From assembly GCF_937891315.1 (NCBI RefSeq), contig NZ_CALAGI010000062.1, positions 1-21,652 on the forward strand: a stretch of 21,652 nt of DNA. Reading direction: 5' to 3'. The position numbers and the translations under genes are program-made. Every line of letters starts with the position of its first letter. Positions within the stretch are counted from its first letter, which is position 1. Shown one piece after another: positions 14,900 to 21,652 of this stretch. Under the pieces are notes generated by a model that worked only from the letters and a program-made list of their open reading frames with translations, did no database searches and had not been told where the DNA came from. The DNA comes from an uncultured Amaricoccus sp. (GTDB taxonomy: Bacteria; Pseudomonadota; Alphaproteobacteria; Rhodobacterales; Rhodobacteraceae).

Positions 14900-17731
14900 A
14901 TGGCCTTCGCCGAGCTCTGCGCCACCTCGAACTTCACCTTCCTCACCGGCGGCAGCCACCCGGGGGAATACGCCGTCCGGGCGACGGAATTCGGTCTGCC
15001 CGCCTTCGCCATCGCCGATCGCTGTTCGGTCGCCGGCCTCGCCCGGGCCCATGTCGCGGGGCGCGAGCTCGAACGCGCCGGCGGCCGCGCGGCGCGGCTC
15101 CTGCCCGCCGCGCGGCTCTGCCTCGTCGAGGGGTTGGAGATCACCGCGCTGCCCCGCGATCGCGTCGCCTGGGGCCGCCTCTGCCGCGTCCTGACGCGCG
15201 GCAAGCGCGCCGCGAAGAAGGGCGAATGCCTGCTTCGTCTCGCCGATCTGGAGGAAGGCCTCGGTTCGGATTTCGCGCTCCTCCTCCATCCGGGCCGGGG
15301 CGCCGATTGGTGCGATCTCGCCCGGCGGTTCGTCCGGGGCCAGCCGGAGGCGACGCTGGTCGCCGCGCCGCGCTACGACGGCCAGGACCGGGAGCGTTTC
15401 GCGCGCCTCGACCGGCTGGCCGCGGGGCTCGGCATCGGTCTCGTCGCCTCGGCCGAGCCGATCATGCACCATGGCGGCCGGCGGCGGCTGGTGGATGTGC
15501 TGACCTGCGTGCGGACCGGCCGGCGCATCGACGAACTCGGTTGCGCCGCGCAGGCCAATGCCGAGCGCCGGCTCAGGTCCGAATCCGAGATGCTCGGCCT
15601 CTTCGCCGGCTTCGAGGCGGCGGTGCATCGCTCGGGCGAGATCGCCGAAGCCTGCCGCTTCTCGCTGGGCGAACTCCGCTATGAATATCCTCGCGAAATC
15701 TGGGGCGGCGAAGAGCCCGGCATCCGCCTCGCCCGGCTGACCGAGGAAGGCCTCGCCGAGCGTTACCCCGCCGGCGCGTCCGAGCGGGTGACCGCGCAGG
15801 TCGCGAAGGAACTCGCCCTCATCGCCCGCAAGGGCTACGCGCCCTATTTCCTGACGGTGCACGAGGCGGTCACTTTCGCCCGCGGCGTCGGCATCCTCTG
15901 TCAGGGCCGGGGCTCCGCCGCCAATTCGATGGTCTGCTACGCGCTCGGTATCACCGAGGTCAGCCCGGAACTCGGCAGCGCCATGGTCTTCGAGCGCTTC
16001 GTTTCCGACGTCCGCGACGAGCCGCCCGACATCGACGTCGATTTCGAGCACGAGCGCCGCGAGGAGGTGATCCAGCATATCTACCAGCGCTACGGTCGCG
16101 AATCCGCCGGCCTGTGCGCCACGGTCATCCATTATCGCGGCAAGCGCGCGATCCGCGAGGTGGGCGCCGCCATGGGCCTCGGCCGCGACACGGTGGCGGC
16201 GCTCTCGAGCCAGATCTGGGGCTGGGGCGGTGGCGGCCTCTCCGAGGCGCGGCTGCGCGAACTCGGGCTCGACCCGACCGACCGGCGCCTGGCGCAGACG
16301 ATGGGAATCGTCGACGAGCTCGTCGGCTTCCCGCGCCATCTCAGCCAGCATGTCGGCGGCTTCGTCATCGCCGAGGGGCGGCTCGACGAGCTCGTGCCGA
16401 TCGAGAACGCGGCGATGGCCGAGCGCACCGTCATCTGCTGGGACAAGACCGACATCGACGCGCTCGGCATCCTCAAGGTCGATGTGCTGGGGCTCGGCAT
16501 GCTCACCTGCATCCGCAAGGCGCTCAGGCTGATCGCCGATCATGGCGGCCCGCGCCACACGCTGGCGAGCCTGCCGAAGGAGGATCCGGCGGTCTATGAC
16601 ATGCTCTGCGAGGCCGACGCGATCGGCGTGTTCCAGGTCGAGAGCCGGGCGCAACTCTCGTTCCTGCCCCGGATGCGGCCCCGCGAGTTCTACGACCTCG
16701 TGATCGAGGTGGCGATCGTGCGCCCCGGTCCGATCCAGGGCGGCATGGTCCACCCCTACCTCCGCCGCCGGCGGGATCAGGAAGAACCCGACTATCCGTC
16801 CGACGCGCTGGGCGAGGTGCTGAAACGCACACTCGGCGTACCGCTCTTTCAGGAACAGGCGATGCGGATCGCCATCGTCGGCGCCGGTTTCGACCCGAAC
16901 GAGGCGGATCAGCTCCGCCGCTCGCTCGCCACCTTCCGCCGGATGGGCACCATCGGCACCTTTCGCGAGCGCTTCCTCTCCGGCATGGCCAAGAACGGCT
17001 ATCAGGCGGATTTCGCCGAACGCTGCTTTCGCCAGATCGAAGGCTTCGGCGAATACGGCTTTCCCGAGAGCCACGCCGCCAGCTTCGCCCTGCTCGTCTA
17101 TGCCTCGGCCTGGATCAAGCGCCACCATCCGGCGGCCTTCACCTGCGCGCTGCTGAACGCGCAGCCGATGGGTTTCTACGCTCCGGCCCAGTTGGTGCGC
17201 GACGCGCGCGAGCACGGGGTCATCGTCCGTCCGGTCTGCGTCAATGCCAGCGGCTGGGACAATACGCTCGAACCCGATGGCCGGGGCGGGCTCGCGCTCC
17301 GGCTCGGCCTTCGCCAGATCAAGGGCGTCTCCGAGACCCAGGCAGGGATGCTGACCGAGGCGCGCGGCAACGGCTATCCGGACGTGGCCGCGGTCTGGCG
17401 CCGCGCCGGCGCGGTCCCACGCCTGCTGGCCACGCTGGCCGAAGCCGACGCCTTCGCCGGCCTCGGCCTCACCCGCCGCGAGGCGCTGTGGCAAGTCCGC
17501 GCCCTCGGCGCCGCGCCGCTTCCGCTCTTCGCCGGCCTCGAGGATGAAACCGGCGAGGCGCGCGAGGAGGCCGTGGCCCTGCCGGCGCTCCGCCTCGGCG
17601 AGGAGGTGGTCGCCGACTATTCCGCCCTGCGCCTGACGCTGCGGGCGCATCCGATGGCGCTGATCCGGCCCCGTCTCGATGGGCTGACCGCGAAATCGGG
17701 GAGAGACAGGGCGCGGCCGCGTGAAACGTGA
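14900..17731 (+). CDS. dnaE2: Error-prone DNA polymerase DnaE2, lacking the C-terminal OB region
   Basis: A 943-residue C-family polymerase, the catalytic part of the SOS mutasome that copies past lesions with ImuB. The N-terminal PHP domain starts AELCATSNFTFLTGGSHPGEY; the palm has DIDVD (377-381) and Asp528 in ILKVDVLGLGML as metal ligands; GRGSAANSMVCYALGI and FPESHAASFALLVYASAWIKRHHPAAF are typical DnaE motifs, and the helix-hairpin-helix LGLRQIKGVS follows. DnaE2 proteins are commonly near 1,050-1,150 residues; this one stops after LRAHPMALIRPRLDG with an unrelated 16-residue tail, so the OB-fold is missing. No continuation is visible in other frames downstream. No GAAC-N7-GAAC box precedes it. 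The catalytic core looks intact. Confidence 0.92.
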   Translation: MAFAELCATSNFTFLTGGSHPGEYAVRATEFGLPAFAIADRCSVAGLARAHVAGRELERAGGRAARLLPAARLCLVEGLEITALPRDRVAWGRLCRVLTRGKRAAKKGECLLRLADLEEGLGSDFALLLHPGRGADWCDLARRFVRGQPEATLVAAPRYDGQDRERFARLDRLAAGLGIGLVASAEPIMHHGGRRRLVDVLTCVRTGRRIDELGCAAQANAERRLRSESEMLGLFAGFEAAVHRSGEIAEACRFSLGELRYEYPREIWGGEEPGIRLARLTEEGLAERYPAGASERVTAQVAKELALIARKGYAPYFLTVHEAVTFARGVGILCQGRGSAANSMVCYALGITEVSPELGSAMVFERFVSDVRDEPPDIDVDFEHERREEVIQHIYQRYGRESAGLCATVIHYRGKRAIREVGAAMGLGRDTVAALSSQIWGWGGGGLSEARLRELGLDPTDRRLAQTMGIVDELVGFPRHLSQHVGGFVIAEGRLDELVPIENAAMAERTVICWDKTDIDALGILKVDVLGLGMLTCIRKALRLIADHGGPRHTLASLPKEDPAVYDMLCEADAIGVFQVESRAQLSFLPRMRPREFYDLVIEVAIVRPGPIQGGMVHPYLRRRRDQEEPDYPSDALGEVLKRTLGVPLFQEQAMRIAIVGAGFDPNEADQLRRSLATFRRMGTIGTFRERFLSGMAKNGYQADFAERCFRQIEGFGEYGFPESHAASFALLVYASAWIKRHHPAAFTCALLNAQPMGFYAPAQLVRDAREHGVIVRPVCVNASGWDNTLEPDGRGGLALRLGLRQIKGVSETQAGMLTEARGNGYPDVAAVWRRAGAVPRLLATLAEADAFAGLGLTRREALWQVRALGAAPLPLFAGLEDETGEAREEAVALPALRLGEEVVADYSALRLTLRAHPMALIRPRLDGLTAKSGRDRARPRET

Positions 17732-17800
17732 ACGAGAAGCCGCGCGAGACCTATCGCCTCGCGGCCGAAACTGAGCTATTGAACGAGAGACAACAAGAGG

Positions 17801-18937
17801 ATGGGGACAAGCCCCGCGCCCATGAGCAGTTCTTTCGCGCAGACGAGTTGGCATATCATTGACGAAACCGCGCTGGCGGCCTTCGTATTGAGCCTCGTCT
17901 TGTGCCTCGCGCTGGTGCTGACCCAGCGCTGGCATGGTCGCTATACGCACGACCACCTGACCGGCCCGCAGAAGTTCCATCGCCACAAGGTTCCGCGCAT
18001 CGGCGGGCTGGCGATCGGCATGACCTATGGCCTCGTCTCCTTCCTGCTGCCGCAGGACGTGCGGGTGATCTGGGTCTCGATCGGGCTCGCTGGTCTGCCC
18101 GCCCTCGTCGCAGGACTGGGTGAGGACCTGACCCGCGCGGTCGGGGTGAAGGGGCGGCTGTTCGCCACCATGGTCGCCGGCGTGATCTTCGCGCTGCTGA
18201 CCGGCTATGTCATGGACAAGGTCGATCTTCCCGGCGTCGACTGGCTGCTCTCCTTCTATTTCATCGCGTTGCTCTTCACCGGCTTCTCGATGGGCGGCGT
18301 CGCCAATGCGATCAATATCATCGACGGGTTCAACGGCCTCGCGGCCGGCGCGTTGCTCATCATGTTCGGCGCTTTCGCATGGGTGGGGCTCCAGGTCGGC
18401 GACGCGCTGGTCTTCCAGCTGGCGCTGCTCTACGCCGCGCTTGTGCTCGGGTTCTTCGTGGTGAACTTTCCGATGGGCAAGATCTTTCTCGGGGACGGCG
18501 GCGCCTATTTCTGCGGCTTCCTGCTCGCCTCGCTCGGCGTGCTGCTGCCGGCGCGCAACCCGGAAGTCTCGGCCTGGGCGGCGATCCTGATCTGTGCCTA
18601 TCCGGTGATCGAGACGCTGGCCTCGATGCGGCGCAAGTCCCGGCGCACCGGCCACAGCGTCGGCCAACCCGATCGCGTGCATTTTCACATGCTGGCTCAC
18701 CGCCGCTATGCCCGGCGGATCGTGCGTCGCGGTCCCGCGCACCTGCGCAATCCGGCGACCAGCCTCGTCACCTGGCTGCTGCCGGTCATGACCACGGTTC
18801 TCGTGGCATTCAGCTATGACAACGCCGTGCTCAGTGCGATCTTCTTCTTCTGCACCGCCTATATCTACGGCCAGATCTATCGGGTCATGTCGCTCAATGC
18901 GCCAAATCTGCCGCTCGGCCTTGCCCGACTGCTCTGA
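17801..18937 (+). CDS. MraY/WecA-type polyprenyl-phosphate sugar-1-phosphate transferase
   Basis: A 378-residue polytopic inner-membrane protein (about 10-11 helices) of glycosyltransferase family 4. Such enzymes move a sugar-1-phosphate from a UDP-sugar to undecaprenyl phosphate, starting a lipopolysaccharide, capsule or other glycan. Seen: GPQKFHRHKVPRIGG (first cytosolic loop), GLGEDLTR where the family usually has an Asp-Asp pair, NIIDGFNGLAAG (the N-x-x-D-G-x-N-G-L motif), FLGDGGAYFCG, and the C-terminal histidine loop DRVHFHMLAHRR. The single genomic context and the C-terminal loop fit a WecA/WbpL-like enzyme better than MraY, which lies in the division cluster. ATG 17822, in frame, is an alternative start. 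uppS follows 142 bp later. Confidence 0.88.
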   Translation: MGTSPAPMSSSFAQTSWHIIDETALAAFVLSLVLCLALVLTQRWHGRYTHDHLTGPQKFHRHKVPRIGGLAIGMTYGLVSFLLPQDVRVIWVSIGLAGLPALVAGLGEDLTRAVGVKGRLFATMVAGVIFALLTGYVMDKVDLPGVDWLLSFYFIALLFTGFSMGGVANAINIIDGFNGLAAGALLIMFGAFAWVGLQVGDALVFQLALLYAALVLGFFVVNFPMGKIFLGDGGAYFCGFLLASLGVLLPARNPEVSAWAAILICAYPVIETLASMRRKSRRTGHSVGQPDRVHFHMLAHRRYARRIVRRGPAHLRNPATSLVTWLLPVMTTVLVAFSYDNAVLSAIFFFCTAYIYGQIYRVMSLNAPNLPLGLARLL

Positions 18938-18962
18938 GCCCCGCGCGCCGCGCCCCTTTCTA

Positions 18963-18992
18963 CAACTTTTCGCGAGTGCAACTTTCCGCGAG
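18963..18992. repeat. Direct repeat between the transferase gene and uppS
   Basis: CAACTTTTCGCGAG (18963-18976) and CAACTTTCCGCGAG (18979-18992), 13 of 14 bases alike, 16 bp apart. It lies 88 bp before uppS and may be a regulator site or part of a promoter; TTGTCG (19024-19029) and CATAGT (19048-19053) follow as a weak promoter-like pair. Confidence 0.35.
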
Positions 18993-19079
18993 CGGGGGCG
19001 TTTCACACACGTGGTCTCGTGCCTTGTCGCCACTGCGACGATATGCGCATAGTCACGCGTTCGGGTAGGTGTTTCGCAG

Positions 19080-19832
19080 ATGCAGCATGCGCAGGACGGG
19101 ACTTTCCAAGGCGGGACTTTCCACGTCGGGGTCATCATGGATGGCAACGGTCGCTGGGCCGAGGCGCGCGGTCTGAACCGGATCGCCGGACATGCCCGCG
19201 GTGCGCGGCGCGTCAGCGAACTGGTCGCGGCTTGTCCCGACCTCGGTGTGACCCACCTGACGCTCTACGCCTTCTCCACCGAAAACTGGCAACGCCCGCT
19301 CGCCGAGGTGGACGGGCTGATGCGCATCTTCCGAACCTACATCCTCGGGCGCATGGACGATCTGCGCGCGCATGACGTGAAGGTCCGGTTCCTCGGCATG
19401 CGGCATCGGGTGCCGGCGCATCTGCGCAAGCTCATGCGGCTGCTCGAGGAAAAGACAGAAGGCTGTCAGGGCCTCAGCCTGTCGATTGCGATCGACTACG
19501 GCGGCCGGGACGAGCTGACCCGGGCGGTCCGGACGATATCCGATCAGGTCGCCCGCGGCGATCTCGCCGCCGGTGCCATCTGCGAGCAGGTGTTGTCGCA
19601 GGCGCTCGATACCGGCGATCTGCCGGACCCGGATTTCATCATCCGCACCTCCGGCGAATGCCGCGTCTCCAATTTCCTGCTGTGGCAGAGCACCTACGCC
19701 GAGTATGACTTTCGTCGCACGGCCTGGCCGGACTTCACTGTCGCGGAATTTTCCGAGGCGATCGCCGGCTATCACCAGCGCCAGCGCCGCTTCGGCCGGA
19801 TCACGCCGGCGCTGACCGCCGCCAAGACCTGA
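19080..19832 (+). CDS. uppS: Undecaprenyl diphosphate synthase (isoprenyl transferase)
   Basis: A 250-residue cis-prenyltransferase that adds isopentenyl units to farnesyl diphosphate, giving the C55 carrier for peptidoglycan and surface glycans. VGVIMDGNGRWAEARG contains the catalytic aspartate (Asp21); GHARGARRVSELV, LYAFSTENWQRP, IDYGGRDEL and IIRTSGECRVSNFLLWQSTYAEYDF are the five conserved regions in order. Length is normal. The usual chromosomal setting, frr-uppS-cdsA-dxr, is absent, so this is probably a second copy serving the glycan pathway begun by the transferase upstream; if the genome has only one copy, that idea falls. ATG 19080 follows TAGGTG; no alternative start precedes the catalytic motif. 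Confidence 0.92.
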   Translation: MQHAQDGTFQGGTFHVGVIMDGNGRWAEARGLNRIAGHARGARRVSELVAACPDLGVTHLTLYAFSTENWQRPLAEVDGLMRIFRTYILGRMDDLRAHDVKVRFLGMRHRVPAHLRKLMRLLEEKTEGCQGLSLSIAIDYGGRDELTRAVRTISDQVARGDLAAGAICEQVLSQALDTGDLPDPDFIIRTSGECRVSNFLLWQSTYAEYDFRRTAWPDFTVAEFSEAIAGYHQRQRRFGRITPALTAAKT

Positions 19833-19841
19833 CCGCCGGAG

Positions 19842-20261
19842 TCAGGCGGCGGAGGTCGGGAGGCCGAACAGGCGGTCGAACACCAGGTTGAACACGAAGG
19901 TGTAGACCAGGAAGAACATGATCAGCCCGAGGTCCAGCACAAAGGCCTCGATCAGAGAGATCCCGAGCCACAGGGCGAGCAGCGGCACCAGGACCATCAC
20001 CAAGCCGAATTCGAACCCGACCGCGTGCAGGACGCGGCGGCCGATCCCGCGGCCCCGCCGCGTCTGGCGGCTTTCCCACCATTCGAAGCCGGTATTGTAG
20101 AGGAAGTTCCAGCTCATGGCGATCGCCGAGGCGATGATCGACAAGAGGCCGGCGTCCGTCGGCGCGACGCCGTAGACCAAGGCCATCGCCGTGGCGCTGA
20201 GCGCGATGGCGATCGCCTCATAGGCCGTCAAATAGACGATTCTGCGTTTCAGCCCCTGCAT
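19842..20261 (-). CDS. PACE-family multidrug efflux protein (AceI-like)
   Basis: A 139-residue inner-membrane protein with four predicted helices formed by two bacterial-transmembrane-pair (BTP) repeats. Repeat one has RRIVYLTAYEAIAIALSATAMAL and IAMSWNFLYNTGFEWWE; repeat two has AVGFEFGLVMVLVPLLAL and FFLVYTFVFNLVFDRLFGLP. Each repeat shows the family's membrane-embedded acidic residue (Tyr-Glu; Phe-Glu), which couples export to protons. Known members export chlorhexidine, other biocides and short diamines. I chose ATG 20261 because it gives the usual short lead before the first helix; a TTG at 20276 would add five residues. It is divergent from a LysR regulator, the classic aceI/aceR layout, and ends 9 bp from convergent uppS. 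Confidence 0.88.
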   Translation of the reverse strand: MQGLKRRIVYLTAYEAIAIALSATAMALVYGVAPTDAGLLSIIASAIAMSWNFLYNTGFEWWESRQTRRGRGIGRRVLHAVGFEFGLVMVLVPLLALWLGISLIEAFVLDLGLIMFFLVYTFVFNLVFDRLFGLPTSAA

Positions 20262-20311
20262 CGAAGTCAGTCCCAATCAACCATCGCGGCCGAGCCCGGC
20301 CGTTTCGCCTG

Positions 20312-20365
20312 TTTGATCGCTCAAATCCACTGATGTATAAAGTCAGGATCTGTCAGAAATTCTGA
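20312..20365 (+). promoter_or_regulatory. lysR promoter with two operator-like dyads
   Basis: TTGATC (20313-20318) and TATAAA (20336-20341), spaced 17 bp, form a good promoter for the LysR gene. TTTGA-TCGC-TCAAA (20312-20325) overlaps the -35 box and resembles a LysR-type T-N11-A site. A perfect dyad TCAGAA-A-TTCTGA (20353-20365) lies just downstream of the expected transcription start. Together they suggest self-repression by the regulator and a site for activating the divergent efflux gene. Role inferred. Confidence 0.5.
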
Positions 20366-20376
20366 AAGATCGGCGG

Positions 20377-21276
20377 ATGACCTTTACCAGCGACAACGTG
20401 GCGGTGTTTCTCGCCGTGCTCGATCACGGCTCGTTCTCCGCGGCGGCGCGGGCGCTGCGGCGGGTGCCTTCCGCGGTCAGCATGACGATCGCGCATCTCG
20501 AAGCCGAACTCGACCTGCGGCTGTTTGACCGGTCGGGGCGAGAGCCGAAGCCCACCGGGGCGGCGCGGGCGCTCGAGACCGACGCGCGGCGGCTGGCCGC
20601 GCGGCTGCGCGCGCTCGAGACGACCGCGCTCGCCTTGCACGCGGGGCTGGAACAGCGGTTGACGCTCGCCGTCGCGCCGGAACTGCTCTCCGCCAACTGG
20701 AGTACGCCGCTCGCCACGCTGGCGGCGGAATTCCCCTCGCTGGAGGTCGAGCTGCGCTCTGGCGCGCAAGCCGATCTCATGCGTCTGTTGGCGCTGGGCG
20801 AGGTCGATCTGGCGCTGGTCTTCGAGCGGGCGGAGCTCGACGATCGCGAGGCCTTTCAGGAATTCGGGCAGGAGCTGCTGATCGCCGTGATCGCGCCGAC
20901 CCACCCGCTGGTCGCTGGCGCAGCGCCGCCGCGGATGGAGGATCTGATCTATGCCCGGCAGATCGCGGTGGCGAGCCGGGTCGGCGGCTCCGATCCCCGG
21001 CTCATCCTGTCCCGCGACGTCTGGCGCACGGACAGCCATCTCGCGACATTGAGCCTGGTGCGCGCCGGCCTGGGCTGGGCCTTCCTGCCGCGCGGCCTCG
21101 CCCGGCCACTGATCGCGAGCGGCGATCTCGTGGCGATCGCCTTCGACAATATCAGCAACGAGTTGCGACTCTGGGTTGATCTCGTCTGGCGCGCCGACCG
21201 CCCTCTCGGCCTCGGCGCCCGGCGCTATGTCGAACTCATCCGCGCCAGGGGCCAGATCCCGGGGCGACGAAACTAG
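20377..21276 (+). CDS. LysR-family regulator, probable control of the divergent PACE pump
   Basis: A 299-residue LysR-type regulator. The N-terminal winged helix-turn-helix is clear (VAVFLAVLDHGSFSAAARALRRVPSAVSMTIAHLEAELDLRLFDRSGREPKPT, positions 8-60); a linker helix to about 90 leads to the two-lobed effector domain (LTLAVAPELLSANW; LALGEVDLALVFE; VRAGLGWAFLPRGLARPLIASGDL). The effector-domain residues do not reveal the ligand. Being back to back with the PACE gene at a 115-bp distance, it most likely activates that gene when the pump's substrate is present, as AceR does for AceI. The start ATG 20377 lies directly before the helix-turn-helix. Confidence 0.9.
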   Translation: MTFTSDNVAVFLAVLDHGSFSAAARALRRVPSAVSMTIAHLEAELDLRLFDRSGREPKPTGAARALETDARRLAARLRALETTALALHAGLEQRLTLAVAPELLSANWSTPLATLAAEFPSLEVELRSGAQADLMRLLALGEVDLALVFERAELDDREAFQEFGQELLIAVIAPTHPLVAGAAPPRMEDLIYARQIAVASRVGGSDPRLILSRDVWRTDSHLATLSLVRAGLGWAFLPRGLARPLIASGDLVAIAFDNISNELRLWVDLVWRADRPLGLGARRYVELIRARGQIPGRRN

Positions 21277-21494
21277 ACCGGAAGCCGATCCGGCGGAACA
21301 CGGCGCGGAAGCACGTCGAAGACCACGGCCTGGCGCTGGCCGGCGCGGTTCATGGCCGAAGGCGTCGATGCCAGAGCTGGCTCCGCCTGAAAGCCGAGGC
21401 GTTCGGGTTTTGCCGGGCCGCGCCCCGCATGTGTCGCGCGGTTCCGGACATGTCGCGGCTGCCCCCGAGAGGGCAGCCGCTCTTCGTTCAGCCG
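21277..21494. other. Intergenic region right of lysR
   Basis: A 218-bp GC-rich stretch between two convergent genes. It has no open frame with a ribosome site. The only structure I see is the hairpin at 21455-21480. Confidence 0.4.
21455..21480. terminator. Hairpin between convergent genes at the right end
   Basis: GCGGCTGCCC pairs perfectly with GGGCAGCCGC around CCGAGA. On the plus strand it is followed by TCTTCGTT, a modest T-rich tail, so it may end the lysR transcript; it also lies 14 bp past the stop of the minus-strand gene and could serve both. Confidence 0.6.
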
Positions 21495-21652
21495 TCAGTT
21501 GTTCGACGGCGCGGCGGGCGCGACCGGCTCAGGCGTCGCCGGAGCCGGCGTGGCGGGAGCGGGCGTGGCGGGTTCGGGCGCGCCGGGAGCGGGTGCGGCG
21601 GGCTCGGGCGCGGCGGCGGCCGGCGGCGGCGGCGGCTCCGGCGCGGCCGGGG
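21495..21652 (-). CDS. C-terminus of a Pro/Ala-rich protein (5' end outside window)
   Basis: Read leftward from the window edge, a frame stays open for 51 codons to TGA at 21497-21495. It encodes only a low-complexity tail of Pro, Ala, Glu and Thr, with a PPPPP run, several PATPA units and the ending VAPAAPSNN. Such tails occur in exported or envelope proteins and in membrane-anchored proteins with cell-wall-spanning linkers. No domain is visible, so the function cannot be told. The regular Pro/Ala codon pattern, the stop placed just before a terminator hairpin, and the lack of stops support it as a real gene, though GC-rich DNA can keep frames open by chance. Confidence 0.5.
   Translation of the reverse strand, partial: PAAPEPPPPPAAAAPEPAAPAPGAPEPATPAPATPAPATPEPVAPAAPSNN

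Noticed and set aside
19096..19120. GGGACTTTCCA repeated twice near the uppS start
   Set aside because: Both copies are codons of the N-terminal GTFQGGTFH segment; the repeat is small and within coding DNA.
14849..19147. A 1,432-codon open frame on the minus strand
   Set aside because: It lies opposite dnaE2 and the transferase gene, which have clear conserved motifs. The translated residues are His/Arg/Asp/Ala-rich without any domain, as expected for the antisense of GC-rich genes.

Overview
The window is GC-rich chromosomal DNA from an alphaproteobacterium, most likely of the order Rhodobacterales or close to it. The grounds are the codon use, a complete beta-hydroxyaspartate cycle (BHAC) cluster with its divergent IclR-type regulator, a LexA box of the alphaproteobacterial GAAC-N7-GAAC form, and an imuB/dnaE2 mutasome pair. 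The species cannot be read from the sequence, and the order-level call is an inference.

Left third (1-8468), carbon metabolism. A DJ-1/PfpI protein cut by the window edge (3-578) runs towards bhcR (minus strand). Divergent from bhcR is bhcA-bhcB-bhcC, nearly gapless, then bhcD after a 310-bp gap with two hairpins and its own possible promoter. Together BhcA, B, C and D turn two glyoxylate into one oxaloacetate through glycine, beta-hydroxyaspartate and iminosuccinate, without losing carbon. The acetyl-CoA synthetase gene acs follows in the same direction, so C2 acids from glycolate/glyoxylate and acetate can both be used.

Middle (8469-12543). A 769-bp gene-free stretch follows acs. Its first part is GC-rich with several hairpins. 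Its second part is conspicuously AT-richer and leads into a small SET-domain protein gene that starts with TTG; this looks like an acquired patch. Next, on the minus strand, come a CHASE4-type membrane histidine kinase and a single-domain response regulator that overlap by 11 nt. A lipoprotein of the I78 peptidase-inhibitor type diverges from the kinase.

SOS mutagenesis region (12690-17731). imuB has a perfect LexA box 12 bp before its start codon, but imuA is not next to it. A 64-aa conserved-looking small gene lies on the minus strand between imuB and dnaE2. The dnaE2 product lacks the usual C-terminal OB-fold region, so this mutasome locus is atypical. Three 23-bp tandem repeats sit between the small gene and dnaE2.

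Right end (17801-21652). A MraY/WecA-type polyprenyl-phosphate sugar-phosphate transferase is followed by an undecaprenyl diphosphate synthase outside the usual frr-cdsA setting, a plausible lipid-carrier and glycan-initiation pair. A PACE-family efflux pump is divergent from a LysR regulator, with two dyads in the shared intergenic region. The window ends in the Pro/Ala-rich C-terminus of a minus-strand gene. I found no tRNA, rRNA, CRISPR array, insertion sequence or phage gene. I did not find a clearly new multi-gene system; the best leads for novelty are the SET-gene patch, the truncated DnaE2 with no adjacent imuA, and the repeat array before dnaE2.
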